From NCBI GenBank assembly GCA_964403885.1, contig CAYOHY010000033.1, forward strand, positions 1 to 22,596: a DNA stretch of 22,596 nucleotides, given 5' to 3'. This stretch comes from CAYOHY01 sp964403885 (lineage in GTDB: Bacteria; Actinomycetota; Coriobacteriia; Anaerosomatales; PHET01). Below, piece after piece: positions 15,633 through 22,596 of this stretch; position 1 is the first letter of the stretch; each line of letters opens with the position of its first letter. Both the position numbers and the translations under genes were made by a program. The notes below the pieces were generated by a model. The model made no database searches. It saw only the letters and a list, made by a program, of their open reading frames with translations, and was not told the DNA's origin.

Positions 15633-17405
15633 GTGGTCACGGGGGATTCTGACGCCCAGACAAGCATGAATCCGGTGGGCGAGTGGTCGTCTCGCATCGC
15701 CCGCTGGCTTCTGTGTGCCGCAGTTGTCGCCACGCCACTGCTTGTCGACGCGGTCTGGCGCGGATCGAGTGCGTCTCGGCTGTTGTACTCGCCCAGTTCC
15801 TTGCTCAAGGCGTGTGCGCTGCTCGCGCTCGTGGGGTCTGCCTCGATCGCATTCGCCGTGGCGGTGTTTGCCGGCGGCGCCCGCGTCAGGCGTCACTGGA
15901 CTCAGTGGCTCGCCGTGGCGGTCGCCGGCTGGGCTGTGGTCTCGGCTGTGGCGGGGGTGAGTCCCGCGAGCGCCGTGAGAGGGCTCGCTGCGCGGGGTGA
16001 GGGGTTGCTCACGACGATCGCCTGCGCGCTGGCACTCGTGCTCGTGGTGCAGGTGTTCGACACGCCCCGGCGCCTTCGCGCGCTACTGAGGTGTGTGGTG
16101 GTCTCGGCAACGCTCGCGGCCGTCTATGCCGTGGTTCAGTTCCTGGGGTACGACCCGCTCGAGTGGGGTCAGCTCATGTGGTCGTATCGCCGCGTGTTCG
16201 CAACCATGGGCAACCCGGACATGTTTGGCAGCTTCATGGTTCTTGCGTTGTTCGCCTCACTCGGGCTGGCGCTCGATGAGTCGCGCACGGGATGGCGATA
16301 CGTTCTCTTGGGCTGCTGTGTCTTGGTGGCAACCGCGCTGTTCATGACGTTCACACGGGCCGCGTGGATAGGCGCGGTCGTGGGCGCGGTCTCTTTTGGG
16401 GTGCTCGCCTGGCGGGCAAGACTGCACGTGGGTCGCACCGAGATCGCGTTCGCGGTTGCCACGGCGGTGCTGATAGGTGTCGCCGTCGCGGTTGCCGCGA
16501 GCGGTACCGGCTCTTCGCAGGTGATGGAGCGGGTATCCGGCCAAGCGACCACGCAAGACCGCAACGCCAGCGCGCGACTCATCGTGTGGGGCGACTCACT
16601 GAAGGCCATCAAGGCCCATCCCATCGCAGGCGCAGGCCCCGGACTGTTCAACCTTGCGTTCGAGCCGGTCAAGAGCGCGAGATGGGCGGCGCTGGTCGAT
16701 CCCGACACCGCCATGGAGAGTGCGCACGACTTCGTCATCGAGGTNNNNNNNNNNNNNNNNNNNNNNNNNNNNNNNNNNNNNNNNNNNNNNNNNNNNNNNN
16801 NNNNNNNNNNNNNNNNNNNNNNNNNNNNNNNNNNNNNNNNNNNNGTGACGCGGCTCACGGCTGCGGAGCGCGCCGTGCGAACCGATCCGCTCGTCGCGGA
16901 GTATCGCGTGGTGGCTGCCAAGGCCTATGCCGACGACGCGATCGCCTCGCGCCAGGCAGGAGCGGACTCCTCGGCTATCGCCGGCAGCATCGAGCGCTCG
17001 CTTGGCCACGCTCGGGAGGCCGTGCGGCTTGAGCCGACCAACACCAGAACCCGCGTGCTCCTTGCGAGCCTGCTGCTGTTCGCGCACAGGCAGGGCGTGG
17101 CCGGGTCGCTCGATGAAGCGGGCGATCTGCTCGCATCGGCGCGCGACGCGTCGCCTCACGACCTCGCCACCCGCTACTGGTTCGCCAAGTGGCTGATCGC
17201 GATGAACCGGCCCGCGCGTGCCAAAGACGAGTTGCGTGCGGTGCTGAAGGTGCGCCCGGACTACGTGCGTGCCGCCATCGAGCTCTCCGGTCTTGAGGCC
17301 GCCTCCGGCAACACTGATGAAGCGATTGCCACGCTCGAGAGTGCGCTCAAAGCCGGGCCCAACGCTGATATCGAAGCTGCACTTCAGCAGATCAGGGCGC
17401 AGTAG
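15633..17405 (+). CDS. O-antigen ligase/Wzy-like membrane protein with C-terminal TPR domain, interrupted by N run
   Basis: The visible part has 370 residues before the gap and 186 after it. Before the gap are 8-9 TM helices and Wzy_C landmarks: GNPDMFGSFMVLALF, FTRAAWIGAVVG, then RLIVWGDSLKAIKAHPIAGAGPGLFN in the large outer loop and ESAHDFVIE (the H..(N/D).(L/V) motif). After the gap there are only soluble helices with TPR-like units (ERAVRTDPLVAEYRVVAAKAY; AKDELRAVLKVRPDYVRAA; DEAIATLESALKAGPN). The last TM helices are therefore missing, so the 100 N stand for an unknown, probably several-hundred-base, stretch. The frame happens to stay open across the run. GTG 15633 follows AGGGAGG by 5 nt. 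The gene shares 1 nt with the next one (TAGTG). Confidence 0.82.
   Translation: MVTGDSDAQTSMNPVGEWSSRIARWLLCAAVVATPLLVDAVWRGSSASRLLYSPSSLLKACALLALVGSASIAFAVAVFAGGARVRRHWTQWLAVAVAGWAVVSAVAGVSPASAVRGLAARGEGLLTTIACALALVLVVQVFDTPRRLRALLRCVVVSATLAAVYAVVQFLGYDPLEWGQLMWSYRRVFATMGNPDMFGSFMVLALFASLGLALDESRTGWRYVLLGCCVLVATALFMTFTRAAWIGAVVGAVSFGVLAWRARLHVGRTEIAFAVATAVLIGVAVAVAASGTGSSQVMERVSGQATTQDRNASARLIVWGDSLKAIKAHPIAGAGPGLFNLAFEPVKSARWAALVDPDTAMESAHDFVIEXXXXXXXXXXXXXXXXXXXXXXXXXXXXXXXXXXVTRLTAAERAVRTDPLVAEYRVVAAKAYADDAIASRQAGADSSAIAGSIERSLGHAREAVRLEPTNTRTRVLLASLLLFAHRQGVAGSLDEAGDLLASARDASPHDLATRYWFAKWLIAMNRPARAKDELRAVLKVRPDYVRAAIELSGLEAASGNTDEAIATLESALKAGPNADIEAALQQIRAQ
16745..16844. other. Assembly gap (100 N), real missing sequence inside a ligase gene
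   Basis: Exactly 100 undetermined bases. The flanks share only GT, so no overlap is evident. The gene before and after lacks the final membrane helices expected for the family, so the true gap is probably longer than 100 bases. Confidence 0.95.
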
Positions 17406-18430
17406 TGGAGCAGCAGAGCGCTGATTTCAGCCTCCTGGACGTCGATGATGCGCGCTGGCAGGCGTTGACCCGGCTCGTGAAGCACGATGTCTACCATCTG
17501 CCTTCGTACGCGAAGGCATGCGCGACGCACGAGGCCTACCCCGTGAAGCTTGCAGTCTGCGAGAGTCGGCAGGGGTTTGCGGCGTTGCCGGTCATCGTGC
17601 GTGACCTTCCCGGCCCCGTTTCAGGCTCTGACGTCACAGCGCCCTACGGCTACCCGGCCCCTCTGTGCTCGACCGACGACCCGGACGTGCGCGACTCGCT
17701 GCTGGGTGGTGTGCTCGAGGGGCTCGGGCAGCACGGCTGTGTCTCGGCGTTCCTGCGGTTTCATCCGCTGCTTGGCGTCGAGCCCTCGGCGTTCGAGCGG
17801 TACGGCGACGTCGTGGTGCACGGAGAGCACGTGTACGTGGATCTCGACAGCGTTGGCGAGGATATCGCGGCTTCGTTCAGGTCCGGGCACCGGCAGAATG
17901 TGCGCGCGCTGAGAGAGGCTGGGTTCAGCGTCAACGTAGATGCTGACTCGGCGTGGCTCGCATTCCCGGAGATGTATCGCGAGAACATGCGGCGCATAGA
18001 AGCCGATGACTACTACCTGTTTCCCGATGCGTACTTCGTGGCGCTGCGGGAGATGGGGGACAGCGCCCACATCGTGTCAGTGACCGCGCCTGACGGTGGG
18101 CTGGCTGCCGCGGCGCTCGTGTTCATGTGCGCAGACGTGGCCCAGTATCACCTCTCGGCCACGAATCCGGAGTTCCTGCGCTCAGCGCCGGTCAAGCTCG
18201 CGGTGCTGGGCATGCTGGAGTATGCGCGGGATCGTGGCATCTCCAAGGTCAATCTGGGCAGTGGCCTGGGTGGCCGCGCGGACTCGCTTTTCCACTTCAA
18301 GGCCGGGTTCTCGAAGTGCCGCGCACCTTTCGCCACGGCTCGCGTGGTGCTCGATCGTGCGCGCTATGATGAGCTGTCGGCCGGCGTGCACGCACCGGCC
18401 GGATTCTTCCCCGCATATCGCTACCGATAG
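17405..18430 (+). CDS. FemAB/GNAT-fold (BioF2-like) transferase
   Basis: 341-residue soluble protein of the FemAB-related GNAT superfamily. An N-terminal domain (about 1-150) contains YHLPSYAKAC, typical of the family, and APYGYPAPLC. A second GNAT-like domain (about 155-330) contains FRSGHRQNVRALREAGFSV (the family K/R-x-R-N-x-R helix), MYRENMRRIEADDYYLFPDAYF, and YHLSATNPEFLRSAPVKLAVLGMLEYARDRGISKVNLGSGLGG. FemAB enzymes attach aminoacyl groups from aminoacyl-tRNA to lipid II. Relatives in polysaccharide loci acylate or aminoacylate glycans, and I favour that role here given the flippase and ligase neighbours. The GTG start shares one nt with the ligase stop (TAGTG), implying translational coupling. 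The substrate is unknown. Confidence 0.8.
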   Translation: MEQQSADFSLLDVDDARWQALTRLVKHDVYHLPSYAKACATHEAYPVKLAVCESRQGFAALPVIVRDLPGPVSGSDVTAPYGYPAPLCSTDDPDVRDSLLGGVLEGLGQHGCVSAFLRFHPLLGVEPSAFERYGDVVVHGEHVYVDLDSVGEDIAASFRSGHRQNVRALREAGFSVNVDADSAWLAFPEMYRENMRRIEADDYYLFPDAYFVALREMGDSAHIVSVTAPDGGLAAAALVFMCADVAQYHLSATNPEFLRSAPVKLAVLGMLEYARDRGISKVNLGSGLGGRADSLFHFKAGFSKCRAPFATARVVLDRARYDELSAGVHAPAGFFPAYRYR

Positions 18431-18437
18431 GGCATCG

Positions 18438-19268
18438 ATGGACGAGCTGTACCGCAGCAAGAGCGAGTTCCACGACATCAGCGTCCACGACGAGGATGGC
18501 GTGATGACGCTGCGCTTCAGCGGGCGCAAGCAAAGTGCCGTCGACGCGGCAACGTGCCTCGAGGCTCACCAGCCGGTGATCGACTACCTCCACCTGACGC
18601 TGGCGCTCAATCCTGCGGCCACGCGTGTGCTTGCGATCGGTCTGGGCGGCGGTGTCTTGCCCAAACGTATGTGGCATGACTACCCGCAGATCGCGATCGA
18701 CGTGGTGGAGCTCGACCCGGAGGTCGTGGAGGTGTCTCGGCGATTCTTCGCGCTTCCCGATGACGAGCGACTGCGCGTTCACGTGGCCGACGGAAGAGCG
18801 TTTCTCGAAGCATCCGAGGAGCGCTGGGACATCATCGTGGTGGACGCCTACTTCGAGGCGGCGGCCCCCTATGCGCTGTGCACCGCGCAGTTCGCCGCGA
18901 TCGCGGCGGATCATCTCACGCCGGGCGGCGTACTCGCGTACAACATGGTGGGCGTTGCCGAGGGACGGGGCAGTCGCACGTTCCACCGCTTTGTGCGCGG
19001 GATCGCCGACGTGTTGCCCGCGGTCTACGTGTTCCCGGTGGGCGTTGGCTGCGGGGGACGTCGCCAGAACATCGTGGTCATGGCCGCCGCCCAAGAGACG
19101 TCACGCGAAGCGCTGCGCGAGACCATTCGAGGCAGGGTGGGGGGCCAAGTGAAGGTCGATGGGTTCGAACGCTTCGCTGAGAGCCTTTCTGAGCGCCCGA
19201 TTCTCAAGCGCGGCATCAGGCCACTGGTGGACGCCGAGGCCCCCGCAGACGGCCTCCTGCGCGCCTAG
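18438..19268 (+). CDS. Spermidine-synthase-fold protein (SpeE-like methyltransferase family)
   Basis: 276 residues with a Rossmann-like SAM/dcSAM-binding fold: IGLGGGVLPK at 67-76, VVELDPEVVEVSRRFF at 89-104, VADGRAFL at 116-123, DIIVVDAYFE at 131-140, and HLTPGGVLAYNMVG at 159-172. A short N-terminal beta region (1-45) as in SpeE is present. In true aminopropyltransferases the segment after the fourth strand reads D(S/T)(S/T)DP with the second Asp near the amine; here it is DAYFE, so spermidine synthesis is doubtful. Such SpeE-like proteins are frequent beside surface-glycan and membrane genes but mostly uncharacterised. ATG 18438 follows AGGG by 5 nt and is 7 nt after the FemAB-like stop. 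Its stop TAG overlaps the stop of the opposing gene. Confidence 0.82.
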   Translation: MDELYRSKSEFHDISVHDEDGVMTLRFSGRKQSAVDAATCLEAHQPVIDYLHLTLALNPAATRVLAIGLGGGVLPKRMWHDYPQIAIDVVELDPEVVEVSRRFFALPDDERLRVHVADGRAFLEASEERWDIIVVDAYFEAAAPYALCTAQFAAIAADHLTPGGVLAYNMVGVAEGRGSRTFHRFVRGIADVLPAVYVFPVGVGCGGRRQNIVVMAAAQETSREALRETIRGRVGGQVKVDGFERFAESLSERPILKRGIRPLVDAEAPADGLLRA

Positions 19269-20749
19269 GCGGGGTTGCGCGAGGCGAATCCGGGTTCGAG
19301 CAACTCCAGCGCCTCGAGCACACCGGCATCGTCGTCGGCGAGGGCTGATTCGATCAGCGTCGCGATGTCGGCTTCGAAGCGCTCGCCGGGAACGGCTGAG
19401 TCCCGGACGCGGACGATCTTCTCGCGCTCGGTGGGCTCCAGAGACTCATGCGCGTGCACGAGCGCTTCGTGAAGCTTCTCGCCCGGGCGCAGGCCGGAGA
19501 ACTCGATCTCGGCGGGGCGCCCTGACAGCGCGATCATCTTGCGCGCGAGGTCCACGATCTTGACCGGCTCACCCATCTCCAGCACGAAGATGTCGCCACA
19601 CGCGCCGATGGCTTGGGCCTGGAGCACCAGACGTGAGGCCTCGGGGATGGTCATGAAGTAGCGGGTGACCTCGGGGTGGGTCACGGTGAGGGGGCCACCT
19701 CGGCGCAGCTGCTCTTCGAAGATGGGCACCACGCTGCCGCGGCTCGCCAGCACGTTGCCAAAGCGCACGGCGACGGTGAGCGTGGAGTTGGGGTCGCAGC
19801 CGGCGGCGAGCATGACGCGCTCGGCGAGTGCCTTGGTCAGGCCCATGACGTTGACGGGGGCCACCGCCTTGTCCGTCGAGATGAGGACGAAACGCTCGAC
19901 GCCGTGGCGCACGCACGCCTCGATGACCTGGCGTGTGCCCAGCACGTTGGTCTTGACCGCCTCGGCGGGCTCGAGCTCCATGAGGGGGACGTGCTTGTAG
20001 GCCGCGGCATGCAAGACCACCTGCGGGCGGAGCTCGGAGAACAGCGCGTCGAGCTTGCGCATGTCTCGCACGTCGCAGATGTGCATCTCGGCGCAGTCGG
20101 TGCCGGTGGCGCGCAGCTCGAGCCACAGCTCGTAGAGGCGCGTCTCGTCGATGTCGAGCAGCAGCAGCCGGGCGGGCGCGAGCGTGGCGATCTGGCGGCA
20201 CAGCTCCGAGCCTATGGAGCCTGCGGCGCCGGTGACCGCGACCACGCGTCCTGAGAGCGTCTCGGCGATGGCGTGGGTGTCGATGGGGGTGGGCTCGCGG
20301 CCCAGCAGATCCTCGACGTCGACCTTGCGCAGGTCAGAGACGCTCACGGAACCCTTGTCGATGACGATGGGCGGCATGATGCGAGTGGTCAGCCCCGCAT
20401 CGGCGGCGGTGTTGAGGATGCGGCGGATGGTCTCGCCGGGTGCGCTGGGAAGCGCGACGAGCAGCTCTTGGGCGCCCCGGCGCTCAGCCACGCCCGCAAG
20501 GTCTTGGGTGGTGCCCACCACGGGAACGCCGCTGATGGTGCGGCCGGCCAGTGTGCGGTCGTCGTCGAGGAAGCCCACGGCGACAAGGCCCAGGTCCGGC
20601 CTGCCCTGGATCTCGCGAAGGAGCAGCGAGCCCGCACTGCCGGCGCCGGCGATGAGCACCCGGCGGCCTGCGGCCGTCTGCCGCGCGCGCAAGAAGAGCA
20701 CCACACGAACGGCGAGCCGCGCTGCCGAGACACCCAGCAACACGAGCAG
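19265..20749 (-). CDS. FlaA1/CapD/PglF-type nucleotide-sugar 4,6-dehydratase, 5' end lost in gap
   Basis: The C-terminal 494 residues remain. At the gap edge lies the end of a TM helix (LLVLLGVSAARLAVRVVLFLRA). A first Rossmann domain follows (RVLIAGAGSAGSLLLREIQ and GFLDDDRTLAGRTISGVPVVG). The catalytic extended-SDR domain has VAVTGAAGSIGSELCRQI (GxxGxxG), HAAAYKHVPLME, and ISTDKAVAPVNVMGLTKALAER. In the last motif Met replaces the usual SDR Tyr, giving the SMK triad known for WbpM/PglF/FlaA1. These enzymes convert UDP-GlcNAc to a 4-keto-6-deoxy sugar. Full-length relatives have about 600-640 residues, so about 120-140 residues including four TM helices are missing. An apparent longer frame through the N run is a frame artefact. 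Confidence 0.92.
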   Translation of the reverse strand: MLVLLGVSAARLAVRVVLFLRARQTAAGRRVLIAGAGSAGSLLLREIQGRPDLGLVAVGFLDDDRTLAGRTISGVPVVGTTQDLAGVAERRGAQELLVALPSAPGETIRRILNTAADAGLTTRIMPPIVIDKGSVSVSDLRKVDVEDLLGREPTPIDTHAIAETLSGRVVAVTGAAGSIGSELCRQIATLAPARLLLLDIDETRLYELWLELRATGTDCAEMHICDVRDMRKLDALFSELRPQVVLHAAAYKHVPLMELEPAEAVKTNVLGTRQVIEACVRHGVERFVLISTDKAVAPVNVMGLTKALAERVMLAAGCDPNSTLTVAVRFGNVLASRGSVVPIFEEQLRRGGPLTVTHPEVTRYFMTIPEASRLVLQAQAIGACGDIFVLEMGEPVKIVDLARKMIALSGRPAEIEFSGLRPGEKLHEALVHAHESLEPTEREKIVRVRDSAVPGERFEADIATLIESALADDDAGVLEALELLEPGFASRNPA

Positions 20750-20849
20750 NNNNNNNNNNNNNNNNNNNNNNNNNNNNNNNNNNNNNNNNNNNNNNNNNNN
20801 NNNNNNNNNNNNNNNNNNNNNNNNNNNNNNNNNNNNNNNNNNNNNNNNN
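20750..20849. other. Assembly gap (100 N) between dehydratase and aminotransferase genes
   Basis: Exactly 100 undetermined bases with no overlap between flanks. It hides the N-terminus of the dehydratase and the C-terminus of the DegT-type gene, so at least about 450-550 bases must be absent. A further small gene such as a PglD-like acetyltransferase could also be hidden. Confidence 0.95.
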
Positions 20850-21915
20850 GGGTGAACGCGGCCTCGCGGTAGAGCTCGGCACACACGCCGTACTGGACCG
20901 AGACACCCTCGGCCGCGATGGCGAGCGCGATGCGGTCGCGGTCCCACCCGTCAGCGAGGTGCTCGGGCTCGACGAACGTGTACAGGCGGTAGAAGGCGTG
21001 CTCAATGTGGTCGCCCGGCAGGGGCACGCGCAGCCCGTTCAGGCCAGCGATGCCGGCCGCGAGACGCGTGGCGTTGCGGGCGCGCAGGCGACGGTACTCA
21101 TCGAGATTGTCGAGGCCCAGTCGTGCGAGCGCGGCGCACAGTTCGCCCATGCGCCAGTTCGAGCCAAAGCCGTCGTGCATCCACTTGTAGGACGTGGTGC
21201 CCGCCATGAACTCGGGGTCGGTGACCTTCGCAAGCGACTTGCCGTGATCCTTGTACGCCCACGCACGCGCGTATGCTGCGTCGTCGTCGAGGGCAAGCAG
21301 CCCGCCCTCGCCTGACGTGATGATCTTGTCTTGGCAAAACGAGAACGCTGCCGCGTGGCCTATCGAGCCGGCCGGGCGGCCGTGGTAGGTGGCGCCGTGC
21401 GCCTGGGCGCAGTCCTCGATGACCACCAGCCCATGCCGGTCCGCGATCGACATGATCTCGTCCATCTCAGCCACCCAGCCTGCCAGGTGGACGGGGATGA
21501 TCGCTGCGGTGTGCGCGGTGAGCACCGCCTCTACCGATTGTGCGGTGAGGCAGCCGGAGTCCGGTGAGATGTCGGCGATGACCGGGGTGGCGCCCACGGC
21601 CACCACGCAGCTCGCGGTGGCGATGAAGGAGCGCGACGGGACGATCACCTCGTCGCCTTCGCCGATGTCGAACGCTCGAAGCGCAAGCTCGAGGGCCAGC
21701 GTGCCGTTGGCGACCGCCACGGCGTGGCGGCGACCCAGCGACGAGGCATAGGCCGTCTCGAGATCGCGCGCCTCGGTGCCCGTCCAGTAGTTCCACTTGC
21801 CGGAGCGGACCACGCGCTCCACGGCTGCCGACTCGGCATCGCCCGGAGTGGGCCACACGGGCATCGGCGCGGTCCGCACGGGCGTACCGCCCTCGATGGC
21901 TAGACGATCAGACAC
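20850..21915 (-). CDS. DegT/DnrJ/EryC1/StrS (PglE-like) sugar aminotransferase, 3' end lost in gap
   Basis: The first 355 residues are visible. This PLP enzyme family adds an amino group to a nucleotide keto-sugar. Motifs: AVANGTLALELALRAFDIGEGDEVIVPSRSF (residues 67-97), VIEDCAQAHG with the cofactor-facing D168, and SFCQDKIITSGEGG with Schiff-base K197. Relatives have about 390-400 residues, so some 35-45 are missing at the gap. The start is GTG 21915: GAGGAG is 5 nt upstream, and the protein then begins SDRLAIEGGTPVR as is common in the family. GTG 21921 is in frame but abuts the ribosome site. It lies directly after the sugar-transferase gene. With the dehydratase downstream it would make a 4-amino-4,6-dideoxy sugar nucleotide such as a bacillosamine precursor (inference). 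Confidence 0.92.
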
Positions 21916-21917
21916 GC

Positions 21918-22568
21918 TCACTCCTCGTTCTCGCGCTTCTCAGCGCGCGGATCGAACGGCTCCATGGTGGCGCTCCCCGGCGCCGAGACGCCCTCGCGCT
22001 TCACGACCGTGCCCACGGTCATGGCGAGGATCCTCGCGTCGAGCGCGAGCGAGCGGTGATCCACGTACCAGACGTCCATCGCCAGTCGATCCTCCCACGA
22101 CTGTGCGTTGCGTCCGTTGACCTGGGCCCACCCCGTGATGCCGGGACGGACCTCGTGCCGCCGCGCCTGCTCGTCATTGTAGCGGTCAAGATACTCCGGC
22201 AGCAGTGGCCGAGGACCCACGAAGCTCATCTGGCCCAGGAGCACGTTCCACAGCTCCGGGAGCTCGTCGAGCGAGCTCGCACGCAGGAACCGGCCAAAGC
22301 TCGTGAGACGCTCGGCGTCGCTCGCCACGGCATCGGTGGCCGAGACGCCCGGTGCGGCATCGCGCATCGACCGGAACTTGTAGATGGTGAACAGGCGGCC
22401 GCCACGCCCTGGCCTCGACTGGATGAACAGCACGGGGCTACCCAGCTTCACGCGTACCAGGACGGCGACGACCAGCAGCACCACTGAGAGCACGACGAGC
22501 AGGAGCGCCGCACCCGTCACGTCAAGGACGCGCTTCAGGGCGTCATACGCGCGATGCGAGCGCTTCAC
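21918..22568 (-). CDS. Initiating sugar-1-phosphate transferase (PglC/WcaJ C-terminal type phosphoglycosyl transferase)
   Basis: 216-residue monotopic phosphoglycosyl transferase that loads a sugar-1-phosphate onto undecaprenyl phosphate and so starts glycan assembly. One hydrophobic re-entrant segment (about 17-40) is followed by GSPVLFIQSRPGRGGRLFTIYKFRSMRD (43-70), SSLDELPELWNVL with the catalytic D101-E102 pair, SFVGPRPLLPEY (115-126), and RPGITGWAQVNGRN (141-154). The size matches the minimal PglC-like class without the N-terminal WcaJ membrane domain. The GTG at 22568 has GAGGAG 7 nt upstream. The start lies inside the end of the preceding gene (26-nt overlap), and the TGA is 3 nt before the chosen DegT start. 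Confidence 0.95.
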   Translation of the reverse strand: MKRSHRAYDALKRVLDVTGAALLLVVLSVVLLVVAVLVRVKLGSPVLFIQSRPGRGGRLFTIYKFRSMRDAAPGVSATDAVASDAERLTSFGRFLRASSLDELPELWNVLLGQMSFVGPRPLLPEYLDRYNDEQARRHEVRPGITGWAQVNGRNAQSWEDRLAMDVWYVDHRSLALDARILAMTVGTVVKREGVSAPGSATMEPFDPRAEKRENEE

Positions 22569-22596
22569 GGTACAGCTCCTCGTAGGCGTCGATGAT
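22543..22596 (-). CDS. C-terminal tail of an upstream gene, probably a glycosyltransferase
   Basis: Reading in from the window edge, a frame of 17 codons encodes IIDAYEELYREALASRV and stops at TGA (22545-22543). The AYEELYREAL ending is typical of the last helix of GT4-type (group 1) glycosyltransferases that precede PglC-like genes. It overlaps the phosphoglycosyl-transferase start by 26 nt, as expected for a tightly packed operon. Only the tail is present, so identity is tentative. Confidence 0.55.
   Translation of the reverse strand: MIDAYEELYREALASRV

Overview
The window is high-GC DNA with long head-to-tail genes and good Shine-Dalgarno sequences. It encodes membrane-anchored multiheme cytochromes c but no recognisable outer-membrane components. 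It also has a FemAB-type enzyme and possible leaderless transcription. Together these suggest an anaerobic, Gram-positive, actinobacterial-type organism that respires with cytochromes. A Coriobacteriia-like (OPB41/Anaerosomatales) lineage is my best guess, but no rRNA or taxonomic marker is present. Three runs of exactly 100 N (4516-4615, 16745-16844, 20750-20849) are scaffold placeholders. They interrupt four genes.

Region 1 (1-4686, + strand) is an amino-acid operon: a class V aminotransferase (5' end cut by the window edge), serA, leuA, and then a family 2 glycosyltransferase broken by the first N run. A Wzy/O-antigen-ligase-like membrane protein (4714-6426, -) converges on it. leuC (6539-7807, +) is read divergently from that gene, with its own promoter-like sequence, a 5' hairpin and a perfect 15-bp terminator stem. 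leuB and leuD are not in the window.

Region 2 (7870-14259, +) is a cytochrome locus. It starts with a single-pass TPR protein and a two-TM NHL beta-propeller protein. A roughly 270-nt untranslated leader with two mutually exclusive hairpins follows, then a secreted hexaheme cytochrome. That cytochrome's length and heme order resemble the Geobacter nanowire protein OmcS, and it ends in a very strong UUCG-loop terminator. Next come two tandem membrane-anchored dodecaheme-pattern cytochromes. Their heme spacings align one to one, so they look like ancient duplicates. The second copy has three heme motifs of non-standard spacing (two CX3CH, one CXCH).

Region 3 (14256-22596) is a cell-surface glycan locus. 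The second dodecaheme gene overlaps a Wzx-type flippase by 4 nt, so cytochrome and glycan genes appear to share a transcript. The + strand continues with a Wzy-like/TPR ligase, a FemAB/GNAT-like transferase and a spermidine-synthase-fold protein. The opposing - strand operon holds the tail of an upstream gene, a PglC-like phosphoglycosyl transferase, a DegT/PglE-like aminotransferase and a FlaA1/PglF-like nucleotide-sugar dehydratase. The two operons end on a shared CTAG.

Working model (inference): the TPR and NHL proteins and the dodecaheme cytochromes carry electrons from the membrane to a secreted hexaheme cytochrome that may polymerise. The adjacent glycan genes would build the surface polymer or protein glycan around it.
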